Assembly: GCA_963677505.2 (NCBI GenBank)
Contig: CAXXWB010000042.1
Location: forward strand, 9,908 to 73,907
Direction of reading: 5' to 3'
From: JBGSUZ01 sp963677505
GTDB lineage: Bacteria > Bacillota > Clostridia > Peptostreptococcales > Acidaminobacteraceae
DNA length: 64,000 bases
How positions within the stretch are numbered: the first letter of the stretch is position 1; every line of letters begins with the position of its first letter. The translations under genes and the position numbers were made by a program. The notes under the pieces were generated by a model. It saw only the letters and a list, made by a program, of their open reading frames with translations. It was not told the DNA's origin and ran no database searches. Shown here in pieces: positions 25,325-34,677 of this stretch.

Positions 25325-26841
25325 TTAGAATATAGCTTGAATAACCAACATCACCGCGGCAAAGGCACCAATAATCCCCATGAGCGGCATGATGAATTTA
25401 AGCCATTTGTCATAGGTAACATCAACCATTGCAAGGGTCGCAAGAATTAGCCCTGTTGGTGTGATAAAAGCCATCAAACCTTGTCCGTAGATGTAAGCAC
25501 TGACAATAACGTCTCTTGGCAACCCTACAGTATCTGCTAGTGGCGCCATAATTGGCATCGATAATACTGCCAGACCCGATGAAGAAGGAATGAAGAAACC
25601 AAGAACACTGAATACCAACATCATGACAACTGAGAAGACCCCACCGTTCATTCCTTGGACTGCGCCTGAAGCATAGTAAAGGATTGTGTCTGAAATAAGA
25701 CCCGCATCCATGATACCATTAACCGCACGCGCAACACCGATGATAAGTGCTACACCGATTAAGTCCCCTGCCCCTGCAACAAATTTGTCTACAAACTCTT
25801 TTTCAGAAAGGCCTGAGAGGAAACCAATCAAGATTGAAGCGCCTAAGAACAAGGCAGTCATTTCCTCGAACCACCAACCTAGTTTTGAAACACCAATAAC
25901 CATCCAAATAAAAGTACCGAAGAAAATCACCAACATCGTAACTCTTCTCCAGTTGAAAGTAGGTGCATTGGCTGGGTCGTAATGCTTTAAGAAACGCTCT
26001 TCAATTTCATGCTTTTGATCTGCAATAATTGATAATTCAGGATTTTTCTTAACCTTTTGCGCATATTTAGTAATGTAAATCAATGTAATAATCATTGCTA
26101 ACACGAGCCCTACCATACGAATGGTCAAGCCTTCTGTAAAGGTAATACCAGCTGAATTGGATGCGATAACCGTAGCAAATGGATTTACCGTAGAGAACAT
26201 TGTCCCTATAGATGAACCCATGTAAATAGCCGCAATACAGACTATCGCATCATAACCTGTGGCTAAGAATATAGGAATCAAAATCGGATAAAGCGCAATC
26301 GTTTCTTCTGCCATACCAAAAGTGGTTCCGCCTAATGCGATTAATGAGGGAAACGAAAATAATCAAAATAAATTCTTTGCCTTTTGTCGCTCTTGAAAGC
26401 GCTGGCAATACCTGCATCAAAAAGCACCTGTGTGATTAATTACCCCAATTAATCCCCCAAGAATAAAGACAAAATGTTATAATATCAATAGTGTCGTAAA
26501 CCCCTGCAATTGGAGATTTTAGAACCTCTACAAAACCTTGAGGGTTTCTCTCCACTTGTTGGTAAGTCCCTGGAATTGCAACTGGCTTGTAAACACTGCC
26601 GTCTTCAAATTTAGCAACGTCTATTTTAACTTGAAGCTGGTCTAGCGTTGCCTGAGTGCCAGGCATGACGGTTTCGGCACCATCTGAACTGACGATTGTA
26701 AAGGTGCTGTCATCCCCGTTATATGACAACTTCGAATAAGCACCTGCAGGAACAAAGTATGTCAGCAAGGCTTGCAAATATTAAAACAATGAATAATACC
26801 GAGAATGCAGATGGAAAACTGATTTTTTTCTTTTTACTCAT
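25325..26841 (-). pseudogene. YfcC family membrane transporter, frameshifted near the N-terminus
   Basis: The large C-terminal piece (329 residues, from 26314) is intact and has eight or more helices with GSSIGTMFSTVNPFATVIAS and FIPSSSGLAVLSMPIMAPLAD, hallmarks of the YfcC/C4-dicarboxylate-like carriers of the IT superfamily, often annotated as basic amino acid antiporters. The first 170 codons start at ATG 26841 (GGGGGAGG upstream) as KKKKISFPSAFSVLFIVLI, then break near 26775; ALLTYFVPAGAYSKLSYNG continues, and further breaks lie near 26455 and 26370. The substrate is uncertain. Confidence 0.82.
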
Positions 26842-27067
26842 TTTGTACCTCCCCCTAATATCTCTCAAATGCCAAAACAATGCTATGAATCAGATTATGC
26901 ACTCACTGAGTATATCTGTAATAACATAACATTTTCAATGCTTTGAAGACTATTAGTCTATAGTTACATCTTAAAATTCAGTAATACTTTTCGAGAAATT
27001 AATTTATTGTCACTAGTTTGTTAAAAATTTATTAACATAATTAAATTTTATTAATCGGAGGTGCAAA

Positions 27068-28394
27068 GTGGCTATATTCATCAATTTATTTATTACATTA
27101 TTTTTATTGGTTCTGTCTATCTTAAATGGTGTATTTGTAGGTTTTTCCCTTACTATTTAGCACCCTATTTTTCTTCTTTATCGCAAAGAGAAAAGGAGCT
27201 ACCTTCCAGGTTCTTAAATACTCAATAAAAAAAGGGAGTCAAAAAGCCCTCTTACTCCTTCGTATATTTGTATTGATTGGTATTATAACTGGTATTTGGA
27301 GAGCCTCAGGGACAGTGCCTAGCATTGTCTATTACGGAATTGAATACATGCAACCTCAGTGGTTCATTCTCTATGCCCTTCCTCATGACATCTTTGGTTT
27401 CTCTTCTACTTGGTACATCCTTCGGAACTGTTTGGTACCGTTGGCGTTGCTATAATTTTAATAGCTCGCAGTGGTCATGTAGATTTAAACTTGACTGCTG
27501 GTGCCATTATGGCAGGAGCCTACTTTGGCGACCGTTGTTCCCCCATGTCTTCCAGTGCCAATTTAGTGGCCAACCTTACGGATACGAATTTATATGACAA
27601 TATAAAGAGGATGTTTAGAACAGGAGCTCTTCCTCTTTTTTTATCTGTTATTGGATATGGTGTTTTGTCCCAATTTGCGCCATTGAGTCAAAGCTCTCAA
27701 GACATGAATCAGCAGATTCCACAAACTTTTAGTACCCATTGGATTTCATTAATTCCCGCTCTGCTCATTCTTATTTTTGCCGCATTTAAACTAGATGTTA
27801 AGCTTTCTATGTTAATCAGCATTATCAGTGCCGCTGTCATCGCCTTTTTCCCTTCAAGGCTATTCAATCCTAGAAATTATCAAATTCTCCCTGGTGGGCT
27901 TTAGCCTTCCCTCCGGAAATCCTTTAGGTTCTATTATGATGGGTGGTGGCATCTGGTCCATGTGGAAAGCCATTTTTATTGTCTTTGTTTCCAGTATTCT
28001 TGCTAATCTTTTTGAAAATACAGGCTTACTTCACACCCTTGACACTACCTTGGCCAAGGCTAAGGGTCACTTCCAGCTTTATACTCAAATGCTTGTGGTT
28101 GGAACACTTTCCTGCGCCATCGGTTGTAATCAAGCCATCGCCGTCTTTCTATCAGAGCAGTTAATGCGAACACCTTATGAAAAAAACAAAATTTCAAAGT
28201 CAGATCTCGCCATCGATATTGAAAATACAGGGATCGTCATAGCTGCTCTCATACCGTGGAATATTGCTGCTTTTGTTCCCACCGCTACACTTGGAGTTAG
28301 CGCTACGGCTTATATTCCCTATGCTTTTTATCTCTATTTAATCCCTTTGATTCAGTGGTTTATTATTTACAGAAAAAAAGATGCTGTTATGTAA
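27068..28394 (+). pseudogene. NhaC family Na+/H+ antiporter, frameshifted
   Basis: The GTG start at 27068 follows GGAGGTG. The first frame (FINLFITLFLLVLSILNG) breaks near 27160, then FFFIAKRKGATFQVLKYS and RIFVLIGIITGIWRASGTVP follow. The next pieces contain LMTSLVSLLLGTSFGT, GVAIILIARSGHVDLNLTAG and GAYFGDRCSPMSSSANLVA, the last being the NhaC signature. The final 188-residue piece (AIGCNQAIAVFLSEQLM) is intact. At least four single-base shifts lie near 27160, 27390, 27425 and 27870. The reconstructed protein has about eleven helices and about 440 residues. Confidence 0.87.
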
Positions 28395-28408
28395 AGCGTC
28401 TTATAAAA

Positions 28409-28455
28409 GAAACCTCTAGAACAGTTCAGCTTGAACTCTCCTAGAGGTTTTTATT
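28409..28455. terminator. Terminator between nhaC-like gene and dnaJ
   Basis: AAACCTCTAG and CTAGAGGTTT form the outer stem with GTTCA/TGAAC inside, followed by TTTATTT on the plus strand. It also faces the dnaJ 3' end, so it may act in both directions. Confidence 0.85.
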
Positions 28456-28483
28456 TATGGTCTCATTTTAAGATGGTTTAACT

Positions 28484-29605
28484 TTAATTAAAAACATCTT
28501 TTATTTTATTGAAAATACTCTTGCCTTCTACATCTTCACCCATACTTTTTGCAAAGGCTTTTAATGCTTCTTTTTGTTTGTCATTGAGCTTTGAAGGAAT
28601 AATCACGTTCACGCGAACATATTGATCGCCTTTGCCGTACCCATTTAAATGCTGAATGCCCTTGCCTTTAAGTCTGAATGTTTTACCACTTGGTGTTCCC
28701 TCAGGAATTTTATATGAAACTTTACCATCGAGGGTAGGGACAGTCACTTCGTCGCCTAGAACTGCTTGGCCATAGCTGATATCAATATCGCAGAAGACAT
28801 CATTGCCATCTCTCTTGAAAATGTCGTGAGAAAGCACTTTGATCACTACACCAACGTCGCCTCTAGGACCACCTTTTGAGCCTAAATCCCCTTCTGCTCT
28901 AAGGGTTAACTGGTTACCAGTCGACACGCCACCAGGAATTTTAACTTCCATTTTGCGTTTCTTCTTGATTCTACCTTTACCTTTACAAGTGTTACAAGGC
29001 TTTTCAATTTTCTTGCCAGTACCACCACAGGCATCACATGCACGAACGCTGACCGACTCCCCAAAGAGGGTTCTTTGAGCAAATCTGACTTCACCTGTAC
29101 CGTTACATTTTGTACAAGTATGAACGGGCGAATCTTTCTCAGCACCGCTTCCGTCACAGGTTGGGCATTCTTCTGTTCTGTAATATTCAATTTCCTTAGT
29201 AGCACCAAATGCTGCTTCTTCAAAAGTCATGGTAATATCAACTCTAATATCCCCGCCTTTTTGAGGACCATTTCTTCTTGCAGAAGAAGACCTGAACCCG
29301 CCGCCAAACATTTCGCTAATGATGTCTTCAAAACCACCAAACCCGCCTTCAAAGCCACCACTATAACCGCCGCCATTTTGATTGACCCCTGCATGACCGA
29401 ATTGATCATAAAGACCGCGTTTTTCTGAATCACTGAGGACTTCGTAAGCTTCGTTAATCTCTTTAAAGCTTGCTTCCGCTTCAGGATTGTCTGGGTTCTT
29501 ATCGGGATGGTACTTCATGGCAAGTTTGCGATATACCCGTTTTAACTCCTCATCGCTGGCACCTTTGCCTACGCCAAGTACCTCATAATAATCTCTTTTA
29601 TCCAA
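28484..29605 (-). CDS. dnaJ: Chaperone DnaJ (Hsp40)
   Basis: 373 residues with all domains: J domain with HPD at 33-35, the Gly/Phe-rich linker (about 70-105), four CxxCxGxG zinc motifs (CPTCDGSG, CTKCNGTG, CDACGGTG, CNTCKGKG) and the C-terminal substrate-binding and dimerisation domains. It stimulates the DnaK ATPase and delivers unfolded clients. It is the last gene of hrcA-grpE-dnaK-dnaJ; prmA, which normally follows, is separated by about 7 kb of accessory genes. Confidence 0.98.
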   Translation of the reverse strand: MDKRDYYEVLGVGKGASDEELKRVYRKLAMKYHPDKNPDNPEAEASFKEINEAYEVLSDSEKRGLYDQFGHAGVNQNGGGYSGGFEGGFGGFEDIISEMFGGGFRSSSARRNGPQKGGDIRVDITMTFEEAAFGATKEIEYYRTEECPTCDGSGAEKDSPVHTCTKCNGTGEVRFAQRTLFGESVSVRACDACGGTGKKIEKPCNTCKGKGRIKKKRKMEVKIPGGVSTGNQLTLRAEGDLGSKGGPRGDVGVVIKVLSHDIFKRDGNDVFCDIDISYGQAVLGDEVTVPTLDGKVSYKIPEGTPSGKTFRLKGKGIQHLNGYGKGDQYVRVNVIIPSKLNDKQKEALKAFAKSMGEDVEGKSIFNKIKDVFN

Positions 29606-29685
29606 AAGCCTTACCGCCTTTCCTACGTTAAAGTCATTTTTCTAAGTTGACTGTTTTATTCTTACACCAAATGATGAAATGTAAT

Positions 29686-29719
29686 CACAAGACGCCTATA
29701 AAATTATAGGCGTCTTGTG
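29686..29719. other. Perfect 15-bp hairpin between dnaK and dnaJ
   Basis: CACAAGACGCCTATA and TATAGGCGTCTTGTG form a perfect 15-bp stem with a 4-nt AAAT loop. On the transcribed strand it is not followed by a T run, so it is more likely an mRNA-stability or processing element, or a weak terminator that lowers dnaJ relative to dnaK, than a full terminator. Confidence 0.7.
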
Positions 29720-29761
29720 CGCATTAGTCAACTGTTGTTAGGCGTACGCCAATGTGTAAAA

Positions 29762-31573
29762 TTAATCAACCACTTCGTAGTCAGCATCTGCAACATTGTC
29801 GTCTTGCGGTGCGCCACCGTCTGCTGGGCCTTGTGCATTTGCTTTTGCATAGATTTTTTGAGCAATTGGATTGAATGCATTTGTTAAATCTTCTACAGCT
29901 TTTTTGATAGCTTCAGCATCTTCAGTTTCAAGGGCTTTCTTAGCTGCTTCGATTTTTTCTTCTACTTCTACTTTTTCTTGTGGTGTTGCATCTGCTTCAT
30001 TTTCTTTAAGTGATTTTTCTACTTCGTAGATCATTGAATCCGCTTGATTTCTAGCTTCAATCAAATCTCTTTGTTTCTTATCTGATTCAGCAAACTCTTC
30101 TGCTTCTTTAACTTTATTTTGAATTTCATCTTCTGTTAAATGTGTCGATGAAGTAATAGTAATATGTTGAACTTTACCAGTTCCCATATCTTTGGCACTT
30201 ACATTAACTATACCGTTGGCATCAATGTCGAATGTTACTTCAACTTGTGGCACGCCTCTTCTTGCAGGCGGAATACCATCTAATTGGAATCTGCCAAGAG
30301 TTGTATTATCCTTTGCCATTGGTCTTTCACCTTGAAGAACGTGGACATCTACTGCTGTTTGATTATCTGCAGCGGTTGAGAAGATTTGGCTCTTCTTAGT
30401 AGGAATTGTTGTATTTCTTTCAATCAATTTCGTAAATACATTACCAAGAGTTTCAATACCAAGTGAAAGTGGTGTAACATCTAAAAGAAGAACGTCATGT
30501 ACTTCCCCTGATAATACGCCGCCTTGTACCGCTGCGCCAAGGGCAACACATTCATCTGGGTTAACACCTTTGTGAGGCTCTTTGTTTGTAAGTTTCTTAA
30601 CCGCTGCTTGAACTGCAGGCGTTCTTGTTGAACCACCTACTAAGATGACTTGGTCAAGTTCATTTGCAGTAAGACCTGCGTCGCTCATAGCTTTTTTAAC
30701 CGGTTCAACTGTCGCTTCAACTAATTTTTCAGTCAATTGGTCAAATTTAGCTCTTGTAAGGTCTACATTCATATGAAGAGGGCCGTCTGCTGACATTGAG
30801 ATAAATGGTAGGTTGATGTTAGATGTTTGTGTTGTAGAAAGTTCTTTTTTCGCTTTTTCAGCTGCTTCTTTAAGTCTTTGAAGAGCCATTTTATCTTTTT
30901 TAAGGTCAACACCATTTTCTTTTTTGAATGTTTCAGCCAAATAATCCATAACCAAGTTATCAAAATCATCACCGCCAAGGTGATTGTTCCCGTTTGTTGC
31001 AAGTACTTCGAAAACGCCATCTCCAATTTCAAGAATCGATACGTCGAAAGTACCGCCACCAAGGTCAAATACCATTATTTTTTGTTGTTTGTCTGTTTTG
31101 TCTAAGCCATAAGAAAGTGAAGCCGCTGTTGGCTCATTAATAATTCTCTTAACTTCAAGGCCAGCAATTCTACCAGCATCTTTAGTCGCTTGTCTTTGAG
31201 CATCTGTAAAGTATGCAGGAACCGTAATAACGGCTTCAGTAACTGTTTCGCCAAGGAAAGCTTCAGCATCTGCTTTTAATTTTTGAAGAATCATTGCAGA
31301 AATTTCTTGTGGCGGATATTTTTTGCCATCAATTTCAACATTATAATCTCTGCCCATTTCTCTTTTAATAGAGCTGATAGTTCTTTCTGGGTTAGTGATT
31401 GCTTGTCTTTTTGCAGTTTCACCCACAAGTCTTTCACCTGTTTTTGTGAATGCCACGATAGATGGCGTGGTTCTATTTCCTTCTACGTTAGGGATAACGA
31501 TTGGTTCGCCCCCTTCAAGAACTGCTACGCATGAATTTGTTGTACCAAGGTCAATACCGATGATTTTAGCCAT
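29762..31573 (-). CDS. dnaK: Chaperone DnaK (Hsp70)
   Basis: 603 residues. The N-terminal ATPase domain starts KIIGIDLGTTNSCVAVLEGG and includes VFDLGGGTFDVSIL and ILVGGSTRTPAVQ; the interdomain linker DVLLLDVTPLSLGIETLG leads into the peptide-binding domain, and the C-terminus ends in the conserved acidic EVVD. It is uninterrupted, unlike grpE just upstream. It works with DnaJ and GrpE on unfolded proteins and is expected to be under HrcA control from the CIRCE-regulated promoter at 33.4 kb. Confidence 0.99.
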   Translation of the reverse strand: MAKIIGIDLGTTNSCVAVLEGGEPIVIPNVEGNRTTPSIVAFTKTGERLVGETAKRQAITNPERTISSIKREMGRDYNVEIDGKKYPPQEISAMILQKLKADAEAFLGETVTEAVITVPAYFTDAQRQATKDAGRIAGLEVKRIINEPTAASLSYGLDKTDKQQKIMVFDLGGGTFDVSILEIGDGVFEVLATNGNNHLGGDDFDNLVMDYLAETFKKENGVDLKKDKMALQRLKEAAEKAKKELSTTQTSNINLPFISMSADGPLHMNVDLTRAKFDQLTEKLVEATVEPVKKAMSDAGLTANELDQVILVGGSTRTPAVQAAVKKLTNKEPHKGVNPDECVALGAAVQGGVLSGEVHDVLLLDVTPLSLGIETLGNVFTKLIERNTTIPTKKSQIFSTAADNQTAVDVHVLQGERPMAKDNTTLGRFQLDGIPPARRGVPQVEVTFDIDANGIVNVSAKDMGTGKVQHITITSSTHLTEDEIQNKVKEAEEFAESDKKQRDLIEARNQADSMIYEVEKSLKENEADATPQEKVEVEEKIEAAKKALETEDAEAIKKAVEDLTNAFNPIAQKIYAKANAQGPADGGAPQDDNVADADYEVVD

Positions 31574-31673
31574 TTTATATTCCTCCTATTTGATATGTTT
31601 TCTAATGGTTTACTATTTATGATTTTTGTTATGAGACTTCTTCTTTGGGTTTGCTTTCACAGATGATTTCTGC

Positions 31674-32267
31674 TTAGTTTGAAACTTTGACCATAGCTGG
31701 TCGGATGACTCTTTCATGGAGCGTGTAGCCTTTTTGAAAGACTTCGAGGACCGTATTGCCCCGAGCGCCCTCCCGATCTTCTGTCATGACCGCATGATGA
31801 TGTTCTGGGTTAAACTCAAATCCCTCTGCTTCAATTTCTTTAACGCCGTAACGCTCCAGAATATCGTCAAAGTTCTTTTTAATCATTTCTATACCACTAA
31901 CAACCCCTGCAATTTCTTCATTATCTCTGTCAATGGCACTGATAGCTCTTTCAAAATTGTCATTTACGCCAATCAAGTCCTTCATAATTTTCTCATTGGC
32001 ATATTTGATTAAATCTTGTTTTTCCTTTTCAACTCTTTGCGGTAATTTTGATATTCTGCTACCGTTCTGAGAAGAGCTTCATTTTTCTGATTTAATGCTT
32101 CCTTTAAACTTTCAACATTCTCTTGAATGTTTTCGATTTTTCCTTCATCTGCCTTTGTAGCTTCAGCCGTTTCTACAGCTTCTACATTCTTGGTCAGATG
32201 TATTTTCCTCACTGGCAACTTCATTATTGTCGCCCTGAAGATTTTCATATTTTTTATTATCTTCCAC
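31674..32267 (-). pseudogene. grpE: Nucleotide exchange factor GrpE, frameshifted
   Basis: A complete GrpE of about 197 residues is spread over three frames. The acidic N-terminus (KYENLQGDNNEVASEENTS, GTG 32267 preceded by AGGATGG) changes frame near 32205 to EAVETAEATKADEGKIENIQ and LNQKNEALLRTVAEYQNYRK, and again near 32042 to RVEKEKQDLIKYANEKIMKD. The conserved end EFNPEHHHAVMTE and GNTVLEVFQKGYTLHERVIR is intact. GrpE releases ADP from DnaK and is essential in many bacteria, so sequencing indels are the likely cause. An in-frame ATG at 32279 is an alternative start. Confidence 0.92.
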
Positions 32268-32291
32268 TTTATACACCATCCTATTTCATAT

Positions 32292-33320
32292 TTACAAATT
32301 TATGCCTGAAAACATTTCCGATAAAGTTTCTCGAATGTAATCTGTCACAGAAATAACTTTCCCATAGCCCATTCGGGTTGGTCCTAAAACTGCTACTCTG
32401 CCAGCTACTTTTCCATTAACTTTGTAACCTGTGGATATAGCACTGCAATCCGTTAGGTCCTCAACGCCAATTTCTTTTCCGATCTTAACTGAAATGCCCT
32501 CCTGGTCTAAATTGCCCACAATGGCCTTGATGATTTCCTGATTGGCTAAAAGGCCCATCATACGTTTCACCTTCGCCGGATCGGCAAATTCTGGGGTGTC
32601 CATAATATGGTTCACACCTTCGACGACGTGTTCCAAATCATCAAACTCTCTAAAGACATCTTTGATGATTGGCACCAAATATTCAACAACACTTTTAAAT
32701 TCAGGATGGTCTATGGTCAATCTGCTAACGGATCTTAAATTGATATCCTCAATACTCTGGTTGCAGAATCGATCTGTCAGAATCAAAGAAATATTATCAA
32801 GTATAGACTGATCTACATCAATAAAATTAATAGGAACTGATTTAAACGCTCCCGAATCACTTACTAAAATAAGCAACACCTTTGCTCCTGCCAATTTGAC
32901 CAATCTAAAATTAGATAACCTACTTTTCTTAAATTGAGGCAAAGTTATGATTACCGTCATTCCCGTTAGTTCCGACAGCAAAGTCGCCGCTTGGCGAACC
33001 ACATCTTCTACTTCAATCAGATTGTTGAGCAGAAGTCCTTTTACCAAATCATATTGTTCCTTCTGAGCGTGATCATTTCCGATAAGAGCGTCTACGTACA
33101 GCCGGTAACCCAAATCCGAAGGAATACGTCCTGCAGAGGTATGGGGTTGGGTTAAATAGCCCAACTCTTCGAGATCCGCCATTTCATTTCTGATGGTGGC
33201 AGAGCTTATCCCCACAGGGTACTTTTTTGCAATGGTTCTCGACCCTACAGGTTGAGCTGTATCAATGAAGTCATCAATTATTATTTTAAGGATTGTCAGC
33301 TTGCGATCATTCATGTTCAT
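32292..33320 (-). CDS. hrcA: Heat-inducible transcription repressor HrcA
   Basis: 342 residues. The N-terminal winged helix shows LTILKIIIDDFIDTAQPVGSRTIAKK and ISSATIRNEMADLEELGYL, followed by QPHTSAGRIPSDLGYRLYVD, all diagnostic of HrcA; a GAF-like domain follows. It represses class I heat-shock genes by binding CIRCE with help from GroEL. The ATG at 33320 has AGAGGTGG 5 nt upstream and was preferred to the upstream GTG at 33329. A perfect CIRCE site lies 17 bp before it, so the operon is autoregulated. Confidence 0.97.
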   Translation of the reverse strand: MNMNDRKLTILKIIIDDFIDTAQPVGSRTIAKKYPVGISSATIRNEMADLEELGYLTQPHTSAGRIPSDLGYRLYVDALIGNDHAQKEQYDLVKGLLLNNLIEVEDVVRQAATLLSELTGMTVIITLPQFKKSRLSNFRLVKLAGAKVLLILVSDSGAFKSVPINFIDVDQSILDNISLILTDRFCNQSIEDINLRSVSRLTIDHPEFKSVVEYLVPIIKDVFREFDDLEHVVEGVNHIMDTPEFADPAKVKRMMGLLANQEIIKAIVGNLDQEGISVKIGKEIGVEDLTDCSAISTGYKVNGKVAGRVAVLGPTRMGYGKVISVTDYIRETLSEMFSGINL

Positions 33321-33336
33321 AGCTTCCACCTCTTTG

Positions 33337-33363
33337 TTAGCACTCTGTTTTGTTGAGTGCTAA
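33337..33363. promoter_or_regulatory. CIRCE operator (HrcA binding site)
   Basis: TTAGCACTC and GAGTGCTAA are separated by exactly 9 bp: a perfect consensus CIRCE element. It sits between the hrcA promoter and start codon. Confidence 0.98.
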
Positions 33364-33376
33364 TATCTACTTTTTT

Positions 33377-33405
33377 AGTATAGACCCTAGCTTTTATCTT
33401 GTCAA
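33377..33405 (-). promoter_or_regulatory. Sigma-A promoter of the hrcA-grpE-dnaK-dnaJ operon
   Basis: On the minus strand a consensus TTGACA is followed after 17 nt by TATACT. The transcription start would fall about 7 nt past the -10 box, just ahead of or within CIRCE, matching repression by HrcA. Confidence 0.93.
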
Positions 33406-33449
33406 TACATTTAAAAAGCAGAATTCATTAAAAAAAACATTCAAAAGTA

Positions 33450-34604
33450 TTAAGAAAGACTTTTGTCTAAAAGTTCAAAACATTCTATAATAATGCCATT
33501 TGAAATATCCATGCCATATGAAGTAAGCCAAAAATGATCTCGATCCTGCTTTAAATGTCCACTGGCTTCATATTTTTTAATAACACCTTCAAACACATAA
33601 CGAGGATTCTTACCAAATAAAGCCTGATAAGGTTCTATACCTATGCCTTCAGCCATCCTAAGCCCCAACATGACATATTCTTTTTCTTGCTCTCTTAAAG
33701 GAAGTTCTTCTTCAAAGAGAATTGGACGTTTTCCCTCATCCAAAGTCTTTTCATAAGCTTCAAGTGTCTGCTCATTTTCAAAGCGAACGCCGCTATAATA
33801 ACCATGAGCACCCACACCTAATGCCAAATATTCTTTGCACCGCCAGTAATTTAGGTTATGAAGGCAGTATTTTTGATCTTTTGCAAAATTAGAAATTTCA
33901 TAAAGTTTGTAGCCACGGTTGTCGAGAATTTCTAATGCTTCATGGTAAAGCAAGCGTTCCTGCTCACCACTGAGAACCTGAGCTTCACCGTTATCAACTT
34001 TCTTTGCCAAAGGTGTATTCTCTTCTAATATAAGCCCATAGTTAGAAATATGTTCAGGTTCTAGGGCTAAAACCTTCTCCAGAGAGGTCTTATAGCTCTC
34101 TCTGGTTTGTCCAGGAAGCCCAATCATCAAGTCAACATTGATATTATTATACCCAACATTTCTGAGTAACCTGTATGCATTCAAAAAAGTTTGCCAATCA
34201 TGTATTCTGCTGATGGCAAAAAGCTCGTCGTCATTGGCAGTCTGAAGCCCTATACTGACTCTATTAGCCCCAATGTGCTTAAAAGCTTTGGCTTTTTCTA
34301 AACTCACAGACTCAGGGTTGGCTTCAAAGCTAAATTCTTTCAACGCTGTCGTATCAAAGTAACGTTCTAATAAGTCACCAATCTCTAATATATGTTGAGG
34401 TTCAAGAACAGTCGGTGTACCCCCACCAATAAAAATCGTTTCTAACTGAACTTTCCCATAAGACTCATAATACAGAGCCGCTTCTTTTTTTAGTGCTGAC
34501 ACATATCGATCCAAATCTTTGGGACTAAATGGTCCTGAGTTAAAATCACAATAACTGCACTTTCTTTTACAAAATGGAATATGTATGTACAATCCAACAC
34601 CCAT
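33450..34604 (-). CDS. hemW: Radical SAM heme chaperone HemW
   Basis: 384 residues. The radical-SAM cluster cysteines are C12, C16 and C19 in FCKRKCSYCDF, followed by FIGGGTPTVL and EANPES. The HNLNYWRCKEYLALGVGAHGY segment distinguishes HemW from true coproporphyrinogen III oxidase HemN. HemW binds heme and is thought to insert it into respiratory enzymes. The gene lies between lepA and hrcA, the conserved Firmicutes order. Confidence 0.95.
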   Translation of the reverse strand: MGVGLYIHIPFCKRKCSYCDFNSGPFSPKDLDRYVSALKKEAALYYESYGKVQLETIFIGGGTPTVLEPQHILEIGDLLERYFDTTALKEFSFEANPESVSLEKAKAFKHIGANRVSIGLQTANDDELFAISRIHDWQTFLNAYRLLRNVGYNNINVDLMIGLPGQTRESYKTSLEKVLALEPEHISNYGLILEENTPLAKKVDNGEAQVLSGEQERLLYHEALEILDNRGYKLYEISNFAKDQKYCLHNLNYWRCKEYLALGVGAHGYYSGVRFENEQTLEAYEKTLDEGKRPILFEEELPLREQEKEYVMLGLRMAEGIGIEPYQALFGKNPRYVFEGVIKKYEASGHLKQDRDHFWLTSYGMDISNGIIIECFELLDKSLS

Positions 34605-34638
34605 ATTAAAACCTCCTAAATGGTCTATATATTAAGAA

Positions 34639-34665
34639 AGAAGAGCTGTCAATCCAGCTCTTCTA
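34639..34665 (-). terminator. Hairpin between lepA and hemW
   Basis: AGAAGAGCTG and CAGCTCTTCT form a 10-bp stem with a 6-nt loop. On the minus strand it is followed by TTCTTAAT, a weak T-rich tail, so it may be a partial terminator that reduces read-through into hemW. Confidence 0.65.
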
Positions 34666-34677
34666 ATGATGTGTTTT

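Noticed and set aside
28839..29428. Open frames antisense to dnaJ and dnaK (for example 29075-29428 and 30827-31105)
   Set aside because: They are mirror frames of highly biased coding sequence and have no ribosome binding site or family resemblance.
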